NCBI RefSeq assembly: GCF_014195635.1
Contig: NZ_JACICC010000004.1
Span: 186,001-250,000 of the forward strand
DNA: 64,000 nt
Source: Pseudochelatococcus contaminans
Lineage (GTDB): Bacteria > Pseudomonadota > Alphaproteobacteria > Rhizobiales > Beijerinckiaceae
Reading direction: 5' to 3'
The position numbers and the translations under genes were made by a program. Each line of letters opens with the position of its first letter. The first letter of the stretch is position 1. Below are positions 18,675 through 26,203 of this stretch, piece by piece. The notes beneath the pieces were generated by a model that had not been told where the DNA came from, made no database searches, and saw nothing but the letters and a program-made list of their open reading frames with translations.

Positions 18675-19439
18675 ATGGTGAAGACGCCTGATGAACTGGC
18701 ACTCATGCGTGCATCTGGCAAAATGCTGGCAGCAGTATTCGAGATGCTGAACAGGCAAGACTTGATCGGCATGTCGACACTGCAAGTCAACGATCTGGTC
18801 GAAGCCTTTATCACCGAGGATCTCGCCGCCCGCCCCGCAAGCAAGGGACAATATGGATTTGAGTATGTTCTGAACTGTTCGATCAACCATGTCGTCTGCC
18901 ACGGCATCCCCAATTCAGGCGAGATTATCTGTGATGGCGACATTGTGAATTTCGACATCACACTGGAAAAGAACGGTTTTATCGCAGATTCGAGCAAGAC
19001 CTACCTGGTGGGCAACCCTCCACCTGCCGCACGGCGGCTGGTACGTGTCGCGTGCGAAGCTATGTGGAGGGGTATCAAGCAGGTTCGCCCCGGAGCCCAC
19101 CTTGGCGACATCGGCTTCGCGATCGAACGGCACGCAAAGAGAAACGGCTATTCGGTCGTGCGAGAGTTCTGTGGGCATGGCATTGGTCGCGAAATGCATG
19201 AGGAACCACAGATTCTCAATTTCGGGCGCCCCGGAACAGGTATGAAATTGCGCGAGGGCATGGTCTTCACCATCGAGCCGATGGTGAACCAGGGCACCCG
19301 AAAGGTTTCAACCAACGACGACGGTTGGACGGTCATAACCAATGATGGGAAGCTCTCCGCCCAATTCGAGCATACGGTCGCCGTAACGAGAACTGGCTTC
19401 GAAGTCCTGACGCTGCGTGGCGAAGAAACAGCAATATAG
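18675..19439 (+). CDS. map: Type I methionine aminopeptidase (second copy type)
   Basis: Removes N-terminal Met from nascent proteins. 254 residues, with all five metal ligands: Asp94, Asp105, His168, Glu201 and Glu232, plus His76. All are at a constant offset of 3 from the E. coli enzyme, so it should be active. It lies one base after the ParD-like gene and far from rpsB/tsf, which suggests an accessory paralogue rather than the essential housekeeping map. What it trims, and why it is tied to a DNA-binding antitoxin homologue, is unknown. A homologous role in peptide-antibiotic or stress response would be speculation. Confidence 0.93.
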   Translation: MVKTPDELALMRASGKMLAAVFEMLNRQDLIGMSTLQVNDLVEAFITEDLAARPASKGQYGFEYVLNCSINHVVCHGIPNSGEIICDGDIVNFDITLEKNGFIADSSKTYLVGNPPPAARRLVRVACEAMWRGIKQVRPGAHLGDIGFAIERHAKRNGYSVVREFCGHGIGREMHEEPQILNFGRPGTGMKLREGMVFTIEPMVNQGTRKVSTNDDGWTVITNDGKLSAQFEHTVAVTRTGFEVLTLRGEETAI

Positions 19440-19827
19440 GAAGGCAGAGTGTGAGGTTTCTGATGGCAGCTTGCGGCATCAGTTGAATATCCATTGGCAG
19501 ACTATTTTCTAAAGAATTTTACGTTCAATTTAATTTAGCGATTTGAATGCAAAGTGCTTTAGGCTGAAATATTGCAGATATCGCATTTCGACTCTCAATT
19601 ATATTATACTATGTCGCCAGCGTTGCTCTCGACTACGCCCATATCCGGGCATCGACATGCTTTGCCGTTCCAACCGCCTCAGTTTGCCGGCCGATTGACT
19701 TCCTCCAAACCCGACCTATGGTCGTAGCAACCTGAGAGGTTGCAGTAGCGGGTTGACGGACGACAGCATGGCTGTGTCGAATTAAGAACCGTTATGCCAC
19801 GGTCGATAACGAGGGGGAAATGCCGGT
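19440..19827. other. Intergenic region before the PhaC-like gene, with two small hairpins
   Basis: 388 bp without a gene. The first half is AT-rich. Two adjacent perfect hairpins, CGACC-tat-GGTCG (19712-19724) and GCAACC-tgaga-GGTTGC (19727-19743), lie about 90 bp before the next start and could be part of its leader. No known riboswitch recognised. Confidence 0.45.
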
Positions 19828-20952
19828 ATGAAACGCCGACCCGACCGTTCCATAAGCGCGCCTCCCGGTGGATTCGCGCAGATTCCTTTCATGTGGGCAT
19901 CATTCGCCTTTACGACCGCCGGCAAAATGGCGTCCGCGATGGCGCATAATCTGTCCGCTGTTCAGGCTGGGCATACCACCGAAGATGCGCCCCTGCACTG
20001 GACAACACCGCATAAGGTGGCGTTGGAGATTGAGGCGGCGACGTTGCGCGACTTCTCCACGGGAAAGGGACCAGACGGCGCGACACTCATCTGCACGCCG
20101 CTGGCTTTTCATCGCGCCACGATCGCCGATTTCTCACCCAGGCACAGCCTCGTTGCTGCGCTGCAGGAGGAGGGCCTCGACAATATCTTCGTCATAGACT
20201 GGCAACCGGCAACAAGCGAGATGCGCCACAAGTCTCTCGACAGCTATTTCAGCGACCTCAACGTTCTTGTCGACAGCTTACCGCAGCCAGTTGATATTAT
20301 TGGACTTTGCCAGGGCGGATGGATGGCCCTTGCCTATGCTGCAAGGTTTCCGCACAAGGTTCGAAAACTCGTGCTGGTGGGTGCGCCAGTAGATATTGCC
20401 TCGGGCATGAGCACTTTGTCAGCACTGGCGGCACGCGTCCCCGACAATGTCTTCGAGCATCTTGTGGAGCTGGGGGGCGGCACCATTTGCGGCAAGCGTG
20501 CGCTTGAAATTTTAGCGCCCGCCGGCATCGATGAATCATACATGTTTCAGACTCTGCAGATTGATCCCGGTGCGCCGCCGGAAGATCTTGCCGCCCTGCG
20601 TGAAACTTTCGACACCTGGTTCTGGACGACTATCGATATCCCCGGCCGCTATTATCTCGATGTCGTCACGCGCATTTTTAAACAGAACCGTCTCGCGTCC
20701 GACCAACTCAAAGTGCTTGGGCAGATCTCGGTATTGTCACGCGTGACATCTCCCATGCTTCTGCTGGCAGCCGAACAGGATGAGTTCGTCGCCCCGACCC
20801 AGCTCTTTACCGCTGAAAAGCTCACCAGTTCTCCCCCCGACGCAGGGCGCAAGATCATGGTGCCCGGTAACCACCTCAGCCTGTTTCTCGGCGGCAGAAC
20901 CGTGAAGCAAATCTGGCCGCAAATCGGACGTTGGCTTCTGCAACCTGCTTGA
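19828..20952 (+). CDS. PhaC-like alpha/beta hydrolase with Cys nucleophile
   Basis: 374 residues of alpha/beta hydrolase fold. The nucleophile elbow is GLCQGG with Cys161, the G-x-C-x-G-G lipase-like box of polyhydroxyalkanoate synthases; Asp318 (AAEQDEF) and His349 (PGNHLSLFLGG) complete a triad. It is much shorter than the class I PhaC at 46309-48117 and lacks its N-terminal domain. It may be a polyhydroxyalkanoate-synthase-like enzyme of another class or a thioesterase/hydrolase that kept the Cys. There is no signal peptide. ATG 19828 follows a GAGGGGGA ribosome-binding site. A strong terminator at 21000 separates it from the convergent porin gene. Confidence 0.78.
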   Translation: MKRRPDRSISAPPGGFAQIPFMWASFAFTTAGKMASAMAHNLSAVQAGHTTEDAPLHWTTPHKVALEIEAATLRDFSTGKGPDGATLICTPLAFHRATIADFSPRHSLVAALQEEGLDNIFVIDWQPATSEMRHKSLDSYFSDLNVLVDSLPQPVDIIGLCQGGWMALAYAARFPHKVRKLVLVGAPVDIASGMSTLSALAARVPDNVFEHLVELGGGTICGKRALEILAPAGIDESYMFQTLQIDPGAPPEDLAALRETFDTWFWTTIDIPGRYYLDVVTRIFKQNRLASDQLKVLGQISVLSRVTSPMLLLAAEQDEFVAPTQLFTAEKLTSSPPDAGRKIMVPGNHLSLFLGGRTVKQIWPQIGRWLLQPA

Positions 20953-20998
20953 ACCATCCCAAAAATAAGAACTATTTTTTGCGTTCCACCAGAAAGCA

Positions 20999-21036
20999 GA
21001 AAAGACGCGCCCGGAATAATCCGGGCGCGTCTTTTT
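20999..21036. terminator. Bidirectional rho-independent terminator
   Basis: A perfect stem GACGCGCCCGGA/TCCGGGCGCGTC with loop ATAA is flanked by an A run before and a T run after. It separates the convergent PhaC-like and porin genes. Confidence 0.92.
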
Positions 21037-21080
21037 GTCAGGAACAACTTGTTTAGAGTGCAGCAAGCAATCTCAATGTT

Positions 21081-22391
21081 TTAGAAGTCACGCTGAAGGC
21101 GGATGCGGCTCGTCACGACATCCTCGGAGCGCTGGCCTTTCAGCAGAAGCTCGTTCTGGAAAGACTTGCGGTCAACCTTGGAGTACAGAACCTCGACACC
21201 GATATCGAACTCGCTGACCGGCGACCAGATCACGTTCGATCCCACAGACCAGGCGTCGAAGTTACGCAGATCGGCATATTCGGTTTTGGCCGAAGTGTTG
21301 TAAGACACGCCGGAATAGCTGCCGAAGAGACTCTGGCGCACGCCAGGTGTCCAGTAGTGCAGGAAGGCAGCCGTCGCGTTCCAGCCGCGGGTCTTCTTGA
21401 TGTCGCCGTTGACGATAGCGCCATCGACGGCACTGACCGTGAAATCGGCATATTCAATGTCACCGATACCGATATAGCTTAGCGCGCCATCAGCATATGT
21501 GCCCTGCAACCACAGCACATCACCCTTGGCAAGAGCCGACAAGTCCAGCTTTACGCCACCCTGCACGGCCCAACCGTAAGTCGTATCGACGCGCTGGCCC
21601 CAAGACCCGCCAAGCGGGGTGTAGATCGATGCGGAATTCAGCTGATGAAGAGCACCGGCCAACTGCGCAGAGCCCCAATCCTGCTCGACATTGAGGTTGG
21701 CCACGACATCGGGAACACGTTGACCGGCCGCGTCATAGAAGTGATCGCCGGTGCGGCGTGCATTGGCGTCTTCGATCGACAGGGTTGCCGAGAAGCCGTT
21801 GCCGAAGGTCGCCGTGTAGGCAAAGAGGTTGGTGGTGAGGTCCGAACCGAAAGATCCCTCAAAGCCGTTGGCCCAGTTGAGATCGTTGGCATAAAAGTCG
21901 AAGAACGACGTCGCATGACCAGCAGTCAGGCCAGCCCACTGGATGAACGCCTTTTCGAGCAGGGCGCCCTTGTCCGAGGAATCGAAGATGCCGGAGTTCT
22001 GGTCGATCTCATAACGCAGGAACGCGCGCAGGGTGCCGTAGTCGGTCGGCGTGCGGACGTCCACATCAAGGCGGCCACGGGCACGGAAACCGGTTGCGTC
22101 TTGCTCGCGGCCATCTTTCCGCGCGGATACCAAGTTGCCGCTCGAGTCAAAGTCGAGAATGGTGCGGCCCTTGGGCTGCGTATAACCAAACTCGGCCCGG
22201 ACATGGCCGCCGATGCGGATGCAGGAATCGGTGCCCGGAACGAAGAAGAAGCCGTCGCCTTCTGCACTGCAAACGCGTACATATTCGACCGGCTGACTCT
22301 TGGTGACGGGAAGGTCGGCGGCAAACGCCGCAGGCACAACCATCATGACGGCAGCGCCGCCCATCAGCATTCCCTTTACAGACCTCACCAT
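21081..22391 (-). CDS. Outer-membrane porin, porin_2 family (Omp2-like)
   Basis: A 436-residue beta-barrel porin of the alphaproteobacterial Omp2/RopA group. The signal peptide ends AAFA-ADLP. The mature start DLPVTKSQPVEYVRVC followed by a second Cys (SCIRIGGHVRAEFGY) is diagnostic of porin_2. The protein ends in RIRLQRDF with a terminal Phe, the BAM-recognition signal. ATG 22391 follows GGAGAGG. It should form the general diffusion channel for small hydrophilic solutes. It is transcribed alone, behind a long AT-rich upstream region that may carry its regulatory sites. Confidence 0.95.
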   Translation of the reverse strand: MVRSVKGMLMGGAAVMMVVPAAFAADLPVTKSQPVEYVRVCSAEGDGFFFVPGTDSCIRIGGHVRAEFGYTQPKGRTILDFDSSGNLVSARKDGREQDATGFRARGRLDVDVRTPTDYGTLRAFLRYEIDQNSGIFDSSDKGALLEKAFIQWAGLTAGHATSFFDFYANDLNWANGFEGSFGSDLTTNLFAYTATFGNGFSATLSIEDANARRTGDHFYDAAGQRVPDVVANLNVEQDWGSAQLAGALHQLNSASIYTPLGGSWGQRVDTTYGWAVQGGVKLDLSALAKGDVLWLQGTYADGALSYIGIGDIEYADFTVSAVDGAIVNGDIKKTRGWNATAAFLHYWTPGVRQSLFGSYSGVSYNTSAKTEYADLRNFDAWSVGSNVIWSPVSEFDIGVEVLYSKVDRKSFQNELLLKGQRSEDVVTSRIRLQRDF

Positions 22392-23229
22392 GCTGCCCTC
22401 TCCTGTTTCAGCACTTCAACAGTCCTGCCGTGCAATTCGCCCATGCCGGGGCCGGGAAGCGCCCTCCAGCGTTACTGACGACGACGACAACGTACACAAT
22501 TACGTGATTTACACAGTAAATATTCCCGTTGCAATAAAAATCAACTCGCCTTCAACATAACCGATATCAGTTTTTAACTATGAAAAACTTCCGCCTGCAA
22601 AACAGGCATCCGGTGAAGCTTTAATGGCACAGTGACAATTTTTCGTGCAACACCCTTTTTGCTATAAATCAAACAAATGGCATTAACTACGTCGACACAC
22701 CAACCACCGGAAAATAACAATAACCGCAGAAGGATAACCTGATATTTCATCACAATATCAATGCTATGCAATATTGGTAAGATGCGGCTACCTCATGATC
22801 GAAACCTTTCCGCATTTACTTCGCAGTGCCCCGAAAAATACTTGAAAAGCTTGAACTTAGCCTGAAACGTATTCGTGTCTGGTTTCGCATAAATGTCGGG
22901 CGACACGTATAAACTGTGCTGAGTTGACGCATTCTTGCCGCAAGGGCCTCACCGGGAAGCGATATTCCGAATAACTTCACATGACGGATGCTATAAGAAC
23001 CACCAACACAACCTCGGGGTGAGGATCGACCATTAAATTCGTCATCCTGCGAGCTTGCGAGACGTTATCCATGTCAATTGCGCCATCCGGCATGCAACGT
23101 GGCAGGACGTCCTCAATACCCGCCAGGTCATGTCCGCGCGGTTGTGTTGAACGTTTTAGGACACCGACAATCCTGTAAGATACCCGGTGAATGTCGAAAC
23201 CGGCTTGTAAGCAGAAGGTGAGCGGATCA
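22392..23229. other. Long AT-rich divergent region between the porin and the oxidoreductase-patatin gene
   Basis: About 840 bp without a gene I can support. 22480-22850 is strongly AT-rich compared with the rest. A possible porin promoter on the minus strand reads TTGCAA, 17 bp, TAAATC (around 22507-22535). Such regions before porin genes often hold regulator sites or antisense small RNAs, but nothing specific is recognisable. Confidence 0.4.
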
Positions 23230-25563
23230 ATGGCGAAGACACATGTAGAGCATCTTCTGCTGGGGGGCGGGCTTGCCAGCGCGACCGCCGCCGAGACACT
23301 GCGGCATGAAGGCGCGAAGGGCGGTATTCTGATCCTTTCCGAGGAAAGTATCTCGCCTTATTATCGGCCATTCCTGTCCAAGGAATATCTTGTTCAGCAT
23401 CAAGACCCTTCCAAGCTGCAGATTTTCCCCGAGTCCTTCTATGCCCAGCAGGACATCCGGCTGATGCTAAACACGACCGCCGTCAAGGTGGATACGCAAA
23501 AGAAATTCATCGCCACGGCATCCGGGCAGGTCATCACCTACGACAAGCTGCTCATTGCCACGGGCGCCAAGCCCAAGCCCATTCACATTCCGGGCGCGGA
23601 ACTCGACGGCGTTTACTCCCTGCGCCGGCGCAGCGAGGGCGAGGCCATCCGCCATGCCGGCCTTGAGGCCAAGCGTGCCGTCGTGATGGGCGGCAGCTTC
23701 CTGGGCATGGAAATTGCCATGTCGCTGCGTCATCTTGGCCTTGATGTCACGATTGTCGAAATCGGCAATCGGGTGCTTCAGCATCTCGAATCGCAGTTAC
23801 TGTCCAATTTCTTCCACAGCTTCGCCGAGGCGCAGGGGCTGACGATCCACCTGCTCGATGACGTCATTGCCATTGAAGGCGACGACAACGGCAACGTCCG
23901 CTCCGTCACGACGCGCGGGGGCAAGGTCATCCCCACAGATATGGTCGTCGTCAGCATCGGCGTGGATGCAGCGACCTCGTTCCTCTACGGCACGGGCATC
24001 GATCTGGACCGGGGGCGTGTGCTGGTTGACGAGTTTATGGCGACAAACGTGCCGGGCGTATTCGCCGCTGGTGATGTCACCACTTTTTACGATCCGGTCT
24101 TCCGTGACATGCGCCACATCGAACATGCCGATAATGCCATGCGGCAGGGACGGATCGCGGCGCGTAATATGCTGGGCAAGCGCCAGCGCTATGAGCAGGT
24201 TTCATACTTTTTCTGTGAGGTCGGCGACCTCAGTTTCAGCGCGCTCGGCATCACGGAAGACGCCGACGAATGGATCGGCCGCGGCAGCCTTGAAGACCGC
24301 TCGTTCGCGATGTTCTATCTACGGGAAGGCATCGTGCGCGGCTATTTCTCGATGGGCCGGCCGGCCAGCGAGACGCGAACCGCCGAGGGGCTGATCCGTT
24401 ATCGGGTCAACGTATCGGACCGAATCGACCGCATTGCCGACGCCAACATCCCGCTGGATGATATTCCGACCCAGAACGTGCTTGTGTTGCAGGGCGGCGG
24501 CGCGCTGGGCGCTTTCGAGACCGGCGTGGTGCAGGCGCTGGAAGAAGAAGGCATTTATCCGGATATCGTTGCCGGCGTCTCCATCGGCGCGATCAACGGA
24601 GCCGTCATCGCCGGCAACCCGCGCAACCCCACAGAGGCCCTGACCGCATTCTGGAAAGACCTCACCGTCACGGTGCCCGGTCTGTTGCCGGAGGATTTGC
24701 GCCGCACGGCTGTCTCAATGCAGATTCTGGCTTTCGGCGTGCCGAAATTCTTCCGGCCGCGTTGGTTGCCGCCGGCGCTCGACCTGACGCAACTGCCGCT
24801 GAACTGGACAAGTTATTACGACACGTCGCCGATGAAGGCGCTGCTGGCGAAGTACGTCGACTTTTCCAAGCTGAAGAACGGCCCCGTTCGGCTGCTGGTG
24901 AGCGCGGTCAACGTGACCACAGCCGAGCTTGAGGTTTTCGACAGTTATGTTGACGACCTCACGCCGGACCACATCCTCGCGAGCGGTAGCCTGCCGCCGA
25001 GCTTCCCGTGGACCGAAATCAACGGCAAATCCTACTGGGACGGTGGCATCATCAGCAATTCACCGCTTGATATTGTGCTCGACCGTTGCGGGCCGGAGGG
25101 CAAGCAGGTTTATGCAGTGGACCTTTTCGCCTCGCAAAAGCCCCTGCCCCAGAACCTGATCGAAGTGCGCTCGCGGCTGAGTGAGATCATCTATTCCGAG
25201 CGCGTACGCAACGATATTCGCGTTCGCGAAGTGGTCAGCGCCTATCGCGGACTTATCGAGCACGTCCTCAGCCATGTCGAGGAAGAAACGGCGGCCCGCA
25301 TTCGCCAGCGGCCCTACTACATCCAGTTGATGGGCGACGGCGCGCCGATGAAGATCACCCGCTTCCTGCGTGTCGGTACGCAGGGCGAATCATCATCTCG
25401 CGACTTTGATTTTTCGGATTTCGCCATCAGCGAAAATCACAGGGAGGGCTATGAGCTGGCCCGCAAAACGCTACAAGAGTTGCGTGAACAAGAGCTGGAA
25501 GAGTTGCACGAGCGCGAGCTGGAAAGCGAGCTGAAACAACCGCTTGCCGATGTCGCGGAGTAA
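23230..25563 (+). CDS. Fusion protein: FAD-dependent NAD(P)H oxidoreductase + patatin-like phospholipase
   Basis: 777 residues with two full enzymes. Residues 1 to about 405 form a pyridine nucleotide-disulfide reductase-like domain of the ferredoxin/rubredoxin-reductase or AIF type. It has FAD-binding LLLGGGLAS (9-17), ATGAKPK, NAD-binding VVMGGSFLG (151-159) and FAAGDV (278-283), with no redox CxxC. Residues about 415-720 form a patatin domain: oxyanion GGGALG (422-427), nucleophile elbow GVSIG with Ser451, and Asp604 in DGG, so the Ser-Asp dyad is complete. A charged Glu-rich helix ends the protein. ATG 23230 is chosen over ATG 23191, which lacks a ribosome-binding site. No signal peptide. 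Perhaps it couples lipid release to redox state; this is speculation. Confidence 0.88.
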   Translation: MAKTHVEHLLLGGGLASATAAETLRHEGAKGGILILSEESISPYYRPFLSKEYLVQHQDPSKLQIFPESFYAQQDIRLMLNTTAVKVDTQKKFIATASGQVITYDKLLIATGAKPKPIHIPGAELDGVYSLRRRSEGEAIRHAGLEAKRAVVMGGSFLGMEIAMSLRHLGLDVTIVEIGNRVLQHLESQLLSNFFHSFAEAQGLTIHLLDDVIAIEGDDNGNVRSVTTRGGKVIPTDMVVVSIGVDAATSFLYGTGIDLDRGRVLVDEFMATNVPGVFAAGDVTTFYDPVFRDMRHIEHADNAMRQGRIAARNMLGKRQRYEQVSYFFCEVGDLSFSALGITEDADEWIGRGSLEDRSFAMFYLREGIVRGYFSMGRPASETRTAEGLIRYRVNVSDRIDRIADANIPLDDIPTQNVLVLQGGGALGAFETGVVQALEEEGIYPDIVAGVSIGAINGAVIAGNPRNPTEALTAFWKDLTVTVPGLLPEDLRRTAVSMQILAFGVPKFFRPRWLPPALDLTQLPLNWTSYYDTSPMKALLAKYVDFSKLKNGPVRLLVSAVNVTTAELEVFDSYVDDLTPDHILASGSLPPSFPWTEINGKSYWDGGIISNSPLDIVLDRCGPEGKQVYAVDLFASQKPLPQNLIEVRSRLSEIIYSERVRNDIRVREVVSAYRGLIEHVLSHVEEETAARIRQRPYYIQLMGDGAPMKITRFLRVGTQGESSSRDFDFSDFAISENHREGYELARKTLQELREQELEELHERELESELKQPLADVAE

Positions 25564-25574
25564 AATGCCAGTAT

Positions 25575-25622
25575 AAGTCACCGGGGTTCAAGCGCATGCG
25601 TTGGCCTGAACCCCGGTGACTT
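25575..25622. terminator. Long inverted repeat terminator between convergent genes
   Basis: A perfect 16-bp stem AAGTCACCGGGGTTCA/TGAACCCCGGTGACTT with a 16-base loop, 12 bp after the patatin fusion and 40 bp before the coaD stop. No long T run. Confidence 0.75.
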
Positions 25623-25661
25623 CAGACTGTTTGGCTTTGTGTAAGTTCTGGCGGATCGCGC

Positions 25662-26177
25662 TCAGGAACCCGCGTATTTTGCGCGCAACCGCTGAGCCAC
25701 GCGCTCGGGGACGAAATGGGCGACATCGCCGCGCATCTTTGCGATCTGCCGCACGAGCGTTGCGGTGATGGGGCGAGTTGCCGGGGACGCGGGCAGAAAG
25801 ACCGTCTGCACGTCAGGCGCCATAGCGCCGTTCATCCCGGCCATTTGCATCTCGTAATCCAGATCAGTACCGTCCCGCAGCCCGCGAATCAGCAGCGATG
25901 CACCATGTTGCCGGGCGGTGTCGACCACGAGGCCATCGAACGTGACGACATCGAAGTCCACACCGGCTGCCGCCGCGACCGGCGCACATTCTTCCCGCAA
26001 CATGTCAGCCCGCTCATCCACACTAAACAGGGGCGTTTTGCCGGGGTGGATGCCGATGGCGACAATCAGCCTGTCAGTCAGCAGCACAGCGCCGCGCACG
26101 ATATCGATGTGACCGTTGGTCACCGGATCGAACGAACCCGCGTAAATCGCCGCACGCGTCCTGCCCTGCTGCGTCAT
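25662..26177 (-). CDS. coaD: Phosphopantetheine adenylyltransferase
   Basis: Transfers AMP to 4'-phosphopantetheine, the penultimate step of coenzyme A synthesis. The nucleotidyltransferase motif [15 protein letters not shown] (residues 12-26), [16 protein letters not shown] and the C-terminal [13 protein letters not shown] are all present. 171 residues, close to the usual 160-170. It starts 26 bp after the gyrA stop, so it is probably co-transcribed; gyrA-coaD is a common pair in Hyphomicrobiales. Confidence 0.96.
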   Translation of the reverse strand: MTQQGRTRAAIYAGSFDPVTNGHIDIVRGAVLLTDRLIVAIGIHPGKTPLFSVDERADMLREECAPVAAAAGVDFDVVTFDGLVVDTARQHGASLLIRGLRDGTDLDYEMQMAGMNGAMAPDVQTVFLPASPATRPITATLVRQIAKMRGDVAHFVPERVAQRLRAKYAGS

Positions 26178-26203
26178 GCCCTGTCCTCCCTCGCCCTTGC
26201 CGT

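Noticed and set aside
22574-22771. 65-residue minus-strand ORF upstream of the porin
   Set aside because: No ribosome-binding site, AT-rich region, odd hydrophobic/Cys composition; probably chance.
23191-23229. ATG 23191 as start of the oxidoreductase-patatin gene
   Set aside because: Lacks a Shine-Dalgarno, and the residues before MAKTHVEH do not fit the start of an FAD-binding fold.
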